This document shows, piece after piece, positions 52,534 through 61,161 of a DNA stretch of 64,000 nucleotides. Position 1 is the first letter of the stretch. Each line of letters opens with the position of its first letter. Source of the stretch: Novosphingobium acidiphilum DSM 19966 (GTDB lineage: Bacteria > Pseudomonadota > Alphaproteobacteria > Sphingomonadales > Sphingomonadaceae); assembly GCF_000429005.1 (NCBI RefSeq), contig NZ_AUBA01000001.1, forward strand, positions 186,001 to 250,000, read 5' to 3'. The translations under genes were made by a program, and so were the position numbers. The notes under the pieces are model-generated. The model saw only the letters and a program-made list of their open reading frames with translations. It ran no database searches and had not been told where the DNA came from.

Positions 52534-53337
52534 CTAAAGGCTGGGCGCAGCCCAGCGGATTTCGCGCAGATAGGGGGTGTCATCGCGCGCCGCAGCCATT
52601 GCCGCCGGATCGAGCGTGGCAAACAGCAGCGCGTCGTCATGTTCGGCGCGCGCGCGGACTATGCCGTCGGGCCCGACAATCGCCGACTTGCCATCAAAGC
52701 GATAGCCATGTTCGCTGCCCGACCGGTTGGCGAAGGCCAGCCACACCCCGTTTTCCAGGGCACGCACCCGTATTACCGCCTCGGCGACCAGCGGAAATTC
52801 CTGGCCGCAGGCGGTTGGCGCCAGCACCAGATCGGCGCCGCGCCGCGCCAGATCGCGCACGGTTTCGGGAAATTCGGTGTCATAACAGATCGAAAATCCG
52901 ATCCGCCAGCCGCGAAAGCGCGCGATGTCGCTGGGCGTGTCGCCTGCAGCAAACAGCGTGCGCTCGTAATCGCCCCAAAGATTGACCTTGCGATAGGACA
53001 GCAGAGCCGACCCATCTGCATCGAACAGGCGCACGGAGTTGTAACGCATGCTGCCGTGCAGTTCGGGATATCCCAGTGCAATGGCCAGCCCATGGGTTTG
53101 CGCCAGCGCGGCAATCCGTGTCTGCCACGGGCCATCGGCAGACTCGCTGGCGCCGATCACGGCGTCGGCATCAAAATAACCGCTGGTCCACAGTTCGGGC
53201 AGCACCAGCAGATCGACCTGGGCCAGCGCCCCGCTGTCGAGCAGCACCGACAGCCGTTCGACCATGGCATCGGCCTGGCCGCACAGGCCGGGTTGCTGCC
53301 ACAGGGCAATGCGTAGTGGGGACGTTGGCGCGGTCAT
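52534..53337 (-). CDS. nitrilase-superfamily carbon-nitrogen hydrolase
   Basis: 267 residues. The catalytic triad is Glu48 (VLPELWTSG), Lys117 (SYRKVNLWGDYE) and Cys151 (FSICYDTEFPE). CYDTEFPETVRDLARRGADL is typical of aliphatic amidase/omega-amidase-like members. It hydrolyses a C-N bond (amide, nitrile or carbamoyl) in the cytoplasm; no substrate can be named. About 60 bp lie between it and rne, with a GTTGTCTGAC...CACAACGGGGG region but no clear terminator. Confidence 0.87.
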   Translation of the reverse strand: MTAPTSPLRIALWQQPGLCGQADAMVERLSVLLDSGALAQVDLLVLPELWTSGYFDADAVIGASESADGPWQTRIAALAQTHGLAIALGYPELHGSMRYNSVRLFDADGSALLSYRKVNLWGDYERTLFAAGDTPSDIARFRGWRIGFSICYDTEFPETVRDLARRGADLVLAPTACGQEFPLVAEAVIRVRALENGVWLAFANRSGSEHGYRFDGKSAIVGPDGIVRARAEHDDALLFATLDPAAMAAARDDTPYLREIRWAAPSL

Positions 53338-53395
53338 CGTTCAGACGCTGCCCCCGTTGTCTGACCCAAAGGTGCGACAACGGGGGCAAACCGCA

Positions 53396-56185
53396 TCATT
53401 CGCCGAACGTGCGCTGCCACCAGCCGCGCCGTGGTGAGGCCGAGGCGTCGGCTTCGGCCGCAGCCGTTGCGGGCTGCGCTTCGGGTTCCACATCCGCTTG
53501 CGGCGCTGTTTCCACAGGGGTTTCGACCACCGTTTCGGCATCCGCCTTCTTGCGCCGCGTGCGCTTGGGCTTTGCCGGTGCTTCCTCGGCGGTTTCGACC
53601 GGGGCTGGTGCCGCTTCGGGCACAAGCTCGGCCGCCGTTTCGACCACGGCTTCGGCATCGGCCTTCTTGCGACGGCTGCGCTTGGGCTTGGCCGGTTCGT
53701 CCTGCGCGACCGCGGCCGGTTCTGCCGGGGCCTCAACCTCGGCTGCAACCGGGGCAGGGGCCTCGGCTGCGGCTTCGACCTCGGCTTCGGTCACCCCTTT
53801 CTTGCGACGGCTGCGCTTAGGCTTGGCCGGGGCTTCGGCTTCGGCCACCGGTTCGTCCGGGGTGGCAACCGGTGCAGCGTCCTCGGCCGCCTGGGCATCG
53901 CCATCGGACCCGCCTTCGGCTTCACCTGCTTCGTCGGACGCGTTTTCACCGGCAGGCGAACCATCGCGGTTGCGACGCCGGCGATTGCGGCGACGGCGCT
54001 TGCGCCGGCCTTCGCTCGTGGCGCCATCGCCGGTTTCTTCGCCGGCCGCACCGGTGCCTTCATCGTCGGCGGAGGCGTCGTCGTCACCTTCGCCATCATC
54101 GTCGTTGGCGGCGTGCTCGTTTGTGCCTTCGCCGCCTTCCGCACGGTCGCGGTTGCGGCCACGCCGACGGCGGCGGCGTTTGCGGCGGCTGCCATCGCCT
54201 TCGCTGTCTGCGTCGCGCGGTTCGCGGGGTTGGCGCGGCTCACGCGGTTCGGCGGCGTCTTCTTCGACGTCGTCCTCGAATTCTTCCTCGTCCTCGATCG
54301 GATCGTCGTCGACAAGATCAACGATCGGTTCGAAACGCGGGGTGAATTCGGGACGCGGCCCGCGCGAGGCAACGCGCATCTTGGCGCCCTCGTTCTCGCC
54401 CTCGGGGATCACTTCGACCGTCACGCCATAACGCGCTTCGATCTCGGCCAGATCACCACGCTTGGCGTTGAGCACGTAGATCGCCGCTTCCTGGCTGGCA
54501 TAAAGCGTGATGACGTTGCCCTTGCCCTTGGCGGCTTCGTCCTCGATCATCCGCAGCGCCGACAGCCCCGCCGACGAGGCGGTGCGGACTAGGCCCGAAC
54601 CATCACAATGCGGGCAGCCGCGGGTGGTCGCTTCAAGCACGCCGGTGCGCAGCCGCTGACGGCTCATTTCCATCAGGCCAAAGCCCGAAATGCGGCCAAC
54701 CTGGATGCGTGCGCGATCGTCCTTGAGCGCGTCCTTCATCGCCTTTTCGACTTTGCGGACGTTTGATCCGTATTCCATGTCGATAAAGTCGATGACGACC
54801 AGCCCGGCCATGTCGCGCAGGCGCAACTGGCGCGCGATTTCGCGCGCGGCTTCGAGGTTGGTCGACACCGCGGTCGCCTCGATCCCGTGTTCCTTGGTCG
54901 AACGGCCCGAGTTGATGTCGATCGACACCAGCGCCTCGGTCGGGTTGATCACCAGATAGCCGCCGCTGCGCAGCTGCACCACCGGATCATACATCGCGGT
55001 CAGCTGGTCTTCGGCGCCAAACCGCTGGAACAGCGGCACGGGATCGGCATATGGCCGCACCCGCTTGGCATGGCTGGGCATCAGCAGTTTCATGAAGTCC
55101 TTGGCGGCGCGGTAGCCCGCTTCGCCTTCGACGATCACTTCTTCGATATCGCGGTTGTAGATGTCGCGGATCGCGCGTTTGACCAGATCGCTGTCCGAAT
55201 GGATCAGCGCAGGGGCAACCGATTTGATTGTGTTTTCGCGGATTTCATCCCACAGGCGCGCCAGATAATCGAAATCGCGCTTGATCTCGGTCTTGGTGCG
55301 CTGCAGCCCGGCGGTGCGCACGATGCAGCTCATCGTCTTGGGCAGAGCAAGCTCGCCGATGATCGATTTCAGCCGCTTGCGGTCGGATGCCGAATTGATC
55401 TTGCGGCTGATCCCGCCACCATGGCTGGAATTGGGCATCAGCACGCAATACCGCCCGGCCAGGCTGAGGTAGGTGGTCAGCGCCGCGCCCTTGTTGCCGC
55501 GTTCTTCCTTGACCACCTGGACCAGCAGCACCTGGCGGCGCTGGATCACATCCTGGATCTTGTAGCGGCGGCGCAGTGCCAGACGGCGTGCGCGCAGTTC
55601 GTCGGCTTCCTTGGCCTGGCCACGGCTTTGGCGACGACGGCCACGGCCCCGGCGTTGTCCGCCTTCGTCGCCGTTTTCTCCGTTTTCGCTCTGGTCGGCG
55701 CCGTCGCCTGTGTCGTCGGCTTCGTGGTCGAACTCGTTGTCGATCACGCCGCCTTCGATCGTGGCGACCTGATGCTTGTCGCCATTGTCGACTTCGGTAA
55801 CGCCGTCGTCGAAGCCGTCGCCGGTTTCGAAACCGCCATCGCCATAATCGTCGTCATCATCCTCGTCGGCGGCGCGCAGCGCGGCCTCTTCCTCGGCGTG
55901 ACGGGCTTCTTCGGCCAGCAGCGCTTCGCGATCCTCTTTGGGGATCTGATAATAGTCGGGATGGATTTCGCTGAAGGCCAGAAAACCGTGACGATTGCCG
56001 CCGAAATCGACAAAGGCAGCCTGCAACGAGGGTTCGACCCTGGTTACCTTGGCGAGATAGATGTTGCCCTTGATCTGCTTGTGATCGGCAGATTCGAAAT
56101 CGAATTCTTCAATCCGGTTGCCCTTGAGCACCGCCACCCGGGTTTCTTCCTGGTGGCGCGCATCGATAAGCATGCGCGTTGTCAT
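53396..56185 (-). CDS. rne: ribonuclease E
   Basis: 929 residues. The catalytic half starts MTTRMLIDARHQEETRVAVL, with an S1 domain interrupted by a long acidic/Arg-rich insert (about residues 95-220, as in other alphaproteobacteria), the catalytic aspartates in LVVIDFIDMEYGSNVRKVEK and the zinc-link CPHCDGSGLV. The C-terminal third is disordered: Arg-rich blocks (RKRRRRNRRRRNRDG) alternating with acidic runs, then three copies of a PAKPKRSRRKK-type repeat, ending RRGWWQRTFGE. RNase E starts mRNA decay and rRNA processing as the scaffold of the degradosome. GGAG lies 8 bases before the ATG at 56185. Confidence 0.95.
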   Translation of the reverse strand: MTTRMLIDARHQEETRVAVLKGNRIEEFDFESADHKQIKGNIYLAKVTRVEPSLQAAFVDFGGNRHGFLAFSEIHPDYYQIPKEDREALLAEEARHAEEEAALRAADEDDDDDYGDGGFETGDGFDDGVTEVDNGDKHQVATIEGGVIDNEFDHEADDTGDGADQSENGENGDEGGQRRGRGRRRQSRGQAKEADELRARRLALRRRYKIQDVIQRRQVLLVQVVKEERGNKGAALTTYLSLAGRYCVLMPNSSHGGGISRKINSASDRKRLKSIIGELALPKTMSCIVRTAGLQRTKTEIKRDFDYLARLWDEIRENTIKSVAPALIHSDSDLVKRAIRDIYNRDIEEVIVEGEAGYRAAKDFMKLLMPSHAKRVRPYADPVPLFQRFGAEDQLTAMYDPVVQLRSGGYLVINPTEALVSIDINSGRSTKEHGIEATAVSTNLEAAREIARQLRLRDMAGLVVIDFIDMEYGSNVRKVEKAMKDALKDDRARIQVGRISGFGLMEMSRQRLRTGVLEATTRGCPHCDGSGLVRTASSAGLSALRMIEDEAAKGKGNVITLYASQEAAIYVLNAKRGDLAEIEARYGVTVEVIPEGENEGAKMRVASRGPRPEFTPRFEPIVDLVDDDPIEDEEEFEDDVEEDAAEPREPRQPREPRDADSEGDGSRRKRRRRRRGRNRDRAEGGEGTNEHAANDDDGEGDDDASADDEGTGAAGEETGDGATSEGRRKRRRRNRRRRNRDGSPAGENASDEAGEAEGGSDGDAQAAEDAAPVATPDEPVAEAEAPAKPKRSRRKKGVTEAEVEAAAEAPAPVAAEVEAPAEPAAVAQDEPAKPKRSRRKKADAEAVVETAAELVPEAAPAPVETAEEAPAKPKRTRRKKADAETVVETPVETAPQADVEPEAQPATAAAEADASASPRRGWWQRTFGE

Positions 56186-56861
56186 CAAATAATCTCCAGC
56201 CGCGCGGCCGCGGGACGAATCCCGGGATCTGGGCGCGGTAAATTGCTGAGGCGCGACCGTTCGTGCGGAACATCATTGTTCCGGCGGGTCGGATCGCGAA
56301 TGCGGGTTTGCCGGTTCGCAGCACGGGGCTTTGGCCCTGTTGCTCGCCGCCCGGCGGCGGTTTGTTTGCATCTGCCGAAAGGACGTTGCGCGGCGACAGG
56401 CGCGCACGACCGAAGGTGTCACACGGCGCATGGCCTTGTGGATTTATCCCGAACGCCCAACCGCGAAGGGCCCCCGTGGGGCCATTCTTCAGGTCGGAAA
56501 ATCGGCTCGTCATTTCGGCATCAACCTCTGGCGTGGACAGGCGGAACGACAATCCGAACGGCCTGTTTCACGCATATTCAACCGGTTCGTCCTGCCAACG
56601 GCCTTCTCTCGCCCTGCTGCCCTTGAAGCGCCGTGTCGGGGTCGCTCATCGGGGCAAAAGCACGGCTGGTGCCGGTGCTGGCATTCTCCGGTACTCGGCG
56701 TGCTAGCACCGCAATTGCAAAGCAGCAATTAAAACCCGCTTGGCGGTTCAACCTGAATGGCACCCTTTTTCAAAAGTGCATGCGCGCCCGGCACCGACCG
56801 CGGTGCAAAGCGCGCGGTGCATTGCAACCCCGCCGTGCTTGCCGCAAAGGAGTGGCGGGCA
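56186..56861. other. long gap between divergent rne and amiC
   Basis: 676 bp without a convincing gene: the open frames here lack ribosome binding sites and family resemblance. On the minus strand it holds the rne leader (hairpins at 56211-56283). Near the amiC side is AATTGC-AAAGCA-GCAATT (56713-56730), a 6-bp inverted repeat next to an AT-rich stretch that could contain promoters in both directions. A long untranslated leader of rne is the most likely use of the rest. Confidence 0.6.
56211..56283 (-). promoter_or_regulatory. hairpins in the rne 5' leader
   Basis: Read on the rne strand: CGGAACA-ATGA-TGTTCCG (56283-56266), a 7-bp exact stem, and CGGGA-TTCG-TCCCG (56224-56211), a 5-bp stem closed by a TTCG tetraloop, 25 bases upstream of the start codon and just before the ribosome binding site. 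E. coli rne is autoregulated through hairpins in its 5' leader; these are candidates for the same purpose here. Confidence 0.5.
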
Positions 56862-57845
56862 ATGGCCCGGGGAAGGCGACCAAGGGTTTTGAGCGAAATG
56901 GGGCTGGCGCAGCGAAACATCGGGCGGGATGGCCGCGCGCAGCGGCATCGACGCCGCCTGGCCATCGCGGCGATCGTGGCGGTGTTTGTCGCGCCCCTGT
57001 TGGTGCTCGCGGTGTGGATGCAGCATGTGGTCGGCGCGCGCACCGGCATTCCGGGCTATGTCGTGCGGGTCGCGCTGCCCGATGGTGCGATGCCGATCGG
57101 GTTGCCCCCCATCGAGGGACCGGCCGATGCCAGCCGGCCGCTGGTGGTGATCGATGCCGGCCACGGCGGGCATGACCCGGGCGCCAGCGGTGCCGGTGGC
57201 GAGCGCGAAAAGCGGCTGACTCTGGCGCTTGCACTGGCGGTGCGCGACGCGCTGATTGCCGATGGCCGCGTCCGCGTCGCGTTGACGCGGTCGGATGACC
57301 GGTTTCTGGTTTTGCAGGAACGCGCCGGCATCGCGCGCCGGCTGCATGCCGATCTGTTCCTTTCGATCCACGCCGATGCGGTGGAAAGCGGGGCAGGCGA
57401 CGCATCGGGGGCAACGCTTTACACGTTGTCGGACAAGGGCTCGGACGCAATTGCCGATGCGGTGGCGGTGCGCGAAAACCGCGTCGACACGGTCAACGGC
57501 GTAGGCCTGGGCGGCGCCGACAATGCCGTGTCGCAATTTCTGGTCGATCTGTCGCAACAGCGCATGCGCGCGGCTTCGCAGGCCTTTGCCACGCTGATCC
57601 GGCGCGAAGGGCAGGGCCGGATCCGGTTCCGCGACGTGCCCGTGCAACAGGCGGCATTTGTCGTGCTGAAATCGCTCGATGTGCCATCGGTCCTGCTCGA
57701 AGCCGGTTATGTCAGCAGCCCGGACGATGTGGAGAACATGCGGTCGCGGCCGTGGCGCGACGGGTTTGGACGCGCGGTTGCCCATGCCATCGAAATCGAT
57801 CTGGCCGACCAGGCTGCCGGCACAAGTGCCACGGCGGGCCTGTAA
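56862..57845 (+). CDS. amiC: N-acetylmuramoyl-L-alanine amidase
   Basis: 327 residues. A basic N-terminus, one membrane helix (LAIAAIVAVFVAPLLVLAVW) and an amidase_3 domain: VIDAGHGGHDPGASG (first zinc His), DLFLSIHADAVESG (second), and VLLEAGYVSSPDDVENM (catalytic Glu). It cuts the bond between MurNAc and L-Ala in the periplasm during cell separation. The ATG at 56862 has AAGGAG 10 bases upstream; two other in-frame starts (56757, 56898) are less good. The pair amiC-mrcA beside rne is conserved in alphaproteobacteria. Confidence 0.93.
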   Translation: MARGRRPRVLSEMGLAQRNIGRDGRAQRHRRRLAIAAIVAVFVAPLLVLAVWMQHVVGARTGIPGYVVRVALPDGAMPIGLPPIEGPADASRPLVVIDAGHGGHDPGASGAGGEREKRLTLALALAVRDALIADGRVRVALTRSDDRFLVLQERAGIARRLHADLFLSIHADAVESGAGDASGATLYTLSDKGSDAIADAVAVRENRVDTVNGVGLGGADNAVSQFLVDLSQQRMRAASQAFATLIRREGQGRIRFRDVPVQQAAFVVLKSLDVPSVLLEAGYVSSPDDVENMRSRPWRDGFGRAVAHAIEIDLADQAAGTSATAGL

Positions 57846-57919
57846 GTTTTGCCCCGGCGCGGCGAAATGCAAAAAACCGGTTCCCGTTTAATTGTGTCTT
57901 GCTTTAAAGCCCCCTGACG

Positions 57920-60454
57920 ATGGCCACCGACACACCGCCCGAAGACCCTGTACCGCAGGACCCGAACCCCTCCGGCCCGGTCGCATGGCGTATCCGTCGC
58001 TATGCCTCGGGCTGGCCGGTGCGCATCTGGCGCGCGATCACCATGCGGCGCTGGGCGCGCCGCCTGGCGATTGTCCTGCTGATCCTGGTGTTGATGTATG
58101 GCGCGCTGTGGGTGTTTGTCATCCGCACGCTGCCCAGCGCCGACAAATTGCTGACCTATCAGCCGCCCCTGCCGACAATGGTGCGCGGCGCCGATGGCGA
58201 AATCGTGTCGTCCTATGCGCGCGAACGGCGCGTGCAACTGCGGTATGTCGATTTTCCGCAGCCGCTGATCGGCGCATTTCTGTCGGCCGAAGACAAATCG
58301 TTCTTTTCGCATCATGGCGTCGATGTCACCGGCCTGGCAGGCGCGGTGGTCGACTATGCCACCAAGTACGGCACCGGATCGCGCGCGCGGGGTGGATCGA
58401 CCATTACCCAGCAGGTGGCCAAGAACCTTCTGATAGGCAACGAATATTCCGTGACGCGCAAGCTCAAGGAAATGCTTCTGGCGATGCGCATCGAATCGGT
58501 GCTGACCAAGCAGCAGATCCTTGAACTGTACCTCAACGAAATCCCGCTCGGCCGGCAAAGCTTTGGCGTCCAGGCCGCTTCGCGCGCCTATTTCGACAAG
58601 GATGTGGGCGATCTGAAACTGCACGAGGCGGCGTTCCTGGCCATTCTGCCCAAGGCGCCGGAAACCTATGGCCGCGCCAAATTTGCCGACAAGGCGATGG
58701 CGCGACGCAACTGGGTGCTCGATCAGATGGTCAAGAACGGCTATGTCGGCCGCGCCGAGGCCGACAGCGAAAAGGCACAACCGCTGGGCCTGGTCCAGCG
58801 CCGACCCGACAATTATACCAGCGATGCGGGCTATTTCCTTGAAGAAGTGCGCCGTCAACTTATCGATAAATTCGGCGAAAACGCCGACGACGGGACCAAC
58901 AGCGTCTATGCCGGCGGGCTGTGGGTGCGCACTTCGCTCGACACCAGATTGCAGAGCGCGGCGCAGGATGCGCTGCGCGCCGGGCTGCTGCGCTATGCGG
59001 CAGGCCATGGCTGGCACGGGCCGATCGCCACGGTTGATCCGGCACACTGGCAGGGCGAACTGATCGGCAGCAACATTTCGATCCGCTATCTCGACTGGCG
59101 CGTGGGCGTGATCATCGAACGGTCGGGTTCTGCCGGGCAGATCGGCTTTGCCGACGGCCAGACCGGCCGGGTGTTCGGACTTGCCGATGCGATCAAGCCC
59201 GGCGATGTGGTGGCGGTTGCACCCAACGGTGCCGACTGGGCGTTGCGCATCCTGCCCGAAGTGTCGGGCGGGATGGTGGTGCAGGACCCCGAAAACGGCC
59301 GCGTGCTGGCAATGCAGGGCGGCTTTGACGCGCATCTGGGATCGTTCAACCGCGCCACGCAGGCCAATCGCCAGCCGGGTTCGGCGATCAAGCCGTTCGT
59401 CTATGCCACCGCGCTCGACAACGGCATGACCCCGGCGTCGATCGTGCTGGACGGTACGTTCTGCGTTTATCAGGGTGCGGCACTCGGGCAGAAATGCTTC
59501 AAGAATTTTGGTGATGAAGGCGCCGGCGGCAGCCACACGATGCGCTGGGGGCTGGAACAGTCGCGCAACCTGATGACCGTGCGGATTGCCAACGATGTCG
59601 GCATGCAAAAGGTCGTGCGCACGATCAAGTCGGTCGGCATCGGCGATTATCAGCCGTACCTGGCGATGGCGCTGGGCGCTGGCGACACCACGGTGGCGCG
59701 CCTGGTCAACGCCTATGGCGCGCTGGCCGATCATGGCCGCCTGCACGACCAGACGCTGGTCGATTTCGTGCAGGACCGCAACGGCAAGGTGATCTGGCGG
59801 TCCGACAAGCGCGCTTGCGATACCTGCAACATGGCGCAGTGGGATGGCAAGGCGATGCCCCGGTTCAAGCCGACCGGGCGTCAGGCGCTGGATGCGCGCA
59901 CCGCCTATCAGGTGGTGCACATGCTTGAAGGCGTGATTGTGCGGGGCACCGCGGCCAGCTTGCGCGATCTGAATTTGCCGCTGTTCGGCAAGACCGGGAC
60001 AACCACCGGCCCCACCAACGTATGGTTTGTCGGCGGCAGCCCGCGGATCATCGCGGGGATCTATCTGGGCTATGACCAGCCGCGCAGCCTTGGCGGCTAT
60101 GCCCAGGGCGGGCGTATTGCCGCGCCGGTGTTCAGGCAGTTTGTCCAGGCCACGCGCGACCAGTGGCACCAGATCCCGTTCATCGCGCCCGAAGGCGTGC
60201 GCCTGGCCAAGATCGACCGCGTTTCGGGCAAGCATGTGTTCGAAGGCACACCGGCCGATCGCGATCCCAAAGCCGCGATCATCTGGGAGGCGTTCAAGCC
60301 CGACAGCGAGCCGCGCCGCACCAGCCGCGATTTGCAGGTTTCAACGCGCGAAGCCGTGCTTGAAGCGCTGCGCAAGGCCTATGCCGCGCGTTACGGCGCA
60401 CCCGCCGCCGAACCCGACGCCGGCGAAGGTGACGACGCGGGGGTGACCGAATGA
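57920..60454 (+). CDS. mrcA: penicillin-binding protein 1A
   Basis: 844 residues. One N-terminal membrane helix (LAIVLLILVLMYGALWVFVI), a GT51 transglycosylase domain with the catalytic Glu124 in LSAEDKSFFSHHG and GGSTITQQVAKNLLI, then a transpeptidase domain with Ser488 (GSAIKPFVY) and Lys691 (KTGTTTGPTNVWFVG). It polymerises and cross-links peptidoglycan in the periplasm. Two cysteines (RACDTCNMAQ) in the linker near the active site are unusual for the family and could form a disulfide. Starts 74 bp after amiC. Confidence 0.95.
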   Translation: MATDTPPEDPVPQDPNPSGPVAWRIRRYASGWPVRIWRAITMRRWARRLAIVLLILVLMYGALWVFVIRTLPSADKLLTYQPPLPTMVRGADGEIVSSYARERRVQLRYVDFPQPLIGAFLSAEDKSFFSHHGVDVTGLAGAVVDYATKYGTGSRARGGSTITQQVAKNLLIGNEYSVTRKLKEMLLAMRIESVLTKQQILELYLNEIPLGRQSFGVQAASRAYFDKDVGDLKLHEAAFLAILPKAPETYGRAKFADKAMARRNWVLDQMVKNGYVGRAEADSEKAQPLGLVQRRPDNYTSDAGYFLEEVRRQLIDKFGENADDGTNSVYAGGLWVRTSLDTRLQSAAQDALRAGLLRYAAGHGWHGPIATVDPAHWQGELIGSNISIRYLDWRVGVIIERSGSAGQIGFADGQTGRVFGLADAIKPGDVVAVAPNGADWALRILPEVSGGMVVQDPENGRVLAMQGGFDAHLGSFNRATQANRQPGSAIKPFVYATALDNGMTPASIVLDGTFCVYQGAALGQKCFKNFGDEGAGGSHTMRWGLEQSRNLMTVRIANDVGMQKVVRTIKSVGIGDYQPYLAMALGAGDTTVARLVNAYGALADHGRLHDQTLVDFVQDRNGKVIWRSDKRACDTCNMAQWDGKAMPRFKPTGRQALDARTAYQVVHMLEGVIVRGTAASLRDLNLPLFGKTGTTTGPTNVWFVGGSPRIIAGIYLGYDQPRSLGGYAQGGRIAAPVFRQFVQATRDQWHQIPFIAPEGVRLAKIDRVSGKHVFEGTPADRDPKAAIIWEAFKPDSEPRRTSRDLQVSTREAVLEALRKAYAARYGAPAAEPDAGEGDDAGVTE

Positions 60455-60485
60455 TCCTGCCCCACAGGGCAGATCGTCTCTGCGC

Positions 60486-60513
60486 TTGAGACACCGCGCA
60501 AGTGTGATAGGCT
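60486..60513 (+). promoter_or_regulatory. putative promoter of the peroxiredoxin gene
   Basis: TTGAGA (60486-60491), 16-bp spacer, TAGGCT (60508-60513). The predicted start falls on or within two bases of the ATG at 60521, and no ribosome binding site is seen, so the mRNA may be leaderless. A small hairpin CTGCCC-CACA-GGGCAG (60457-60472) just after the mrcA stop may be a weak terminator. Confidence 0.4.
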
Positions 60514-60520
60514 GCGCCGC

Positions 60521-61072
60521 ATGACCAAGCATCGCCTTGCCGCGGCCGCTGCCGCGCTTTCGCTCGCACTCGTTCCTCTGGCCGCGCATGCGGACCTTGC
60601 CGTGGGCACGGTGGCGCCCGATTTCACCACGCAGGGCGCGTTGGCGGGCAAGGAATTGCCTGTTTCGCTCAAGGCCTTGCTCGGCAAGGGCGCGGTGGTG
60701 CTGTATTTCTATCCCAAGGCGTTTACGCCCGGTTGCACATTGGAAGCGCATGCCTTTGCCGAAGCGACCGACGAATTTGCCAAGGCCGGCGCCACCGTGG
60801 TCGGCATGTCGAATGACAACATCGATTCGCTGAAGAAATTTTCGACGCTCGATTGCCGCGACAAGTTCACCGTGGCCGCGGCCTCGCCTGCCGTGATCAA
60901 GGCCTATGACGTGCCGTTGGTCAATGGCGGCAAGGACACCGGCCTGGCCAACCGCACCAGCTATGTCATCACGCCGGATGGCAAGATCGTGTTTGCGCAT
61001 ACCGACATGGATTGGCACAGCCATGTCGAACAGACGCTCGCGATCGTGCAAAAGCTGAACCACGAGCATTAA
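60521..61072 (+). CDS. secreted peroxiredoxin (BCP/AhpC-TSA type)
   Basis: 183 residues. A Sec signal (MTKHRLAAAAAALSLALVPL AAHA) directs it to the periplasm. The peroxidatic Cys72 is in FYPKAFTPGCTLEAHAF; the BCP-type resolving Cys at +5 is replaced by His, and a second Cys112 (LDCRDKF) may resolve instead. It reduces hydrogen peroxide or organic hydroperoxides outside the cytoplasm. The C-terminus MDWHSHVEQTLAIVQKLNHEH is His-rich. Between mrcA and prfB. Confidence 0.9.
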   Translation: MTKHRLAAAAAALSLALVPLAAHADLAVGTVAPDFTTQGALAGKELPVSLKALLGKGAVVLYFYPKAFTPGCTLEAHAFAEATDEFAKAGATVVGMSNDNIDSLKKFSTLDCRDKFTVAAASPAVIKAYDVPLVNGGKDTGLANRTSYVITPDGKIVFAHTDMDWHSHVEQTLAIVQKLNHEH

Positions 61073-61093
61073 CCCACCCGCATAACCGGCTTT

Positions 61094-61129
61094 ACAAGCT
61101 GCGCCGCTTCGCTAAGCGGCGCAGCTTGT
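61094..61129. terminator. perfect 16-bp hairpin between peroxiredoxin and prfB
   Basis: ACAAGCTGCGCCGCTT (61094-61109), loop CGCT, AAGCGGCGCAGCTTGT (61114-61129): the longest exact short-loop hairpin in the window. No T-run follows (TCCC), so it could be a rho-independent-like terminator, an mRNA 3' stabiliser or a copy of a dispersed repeat. Confidence 0.6.
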
Positions 61130-61161
61130 CCCAGTGTTGACCGAGTGGAGTAGAAACCGTC

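Noticed and set aside
56263..56732. open frames in the rne-amiC gap
   Set aside because: No ribosome binding site, no domain, overlapping frames of similar length; the region fits a leader and promoters.
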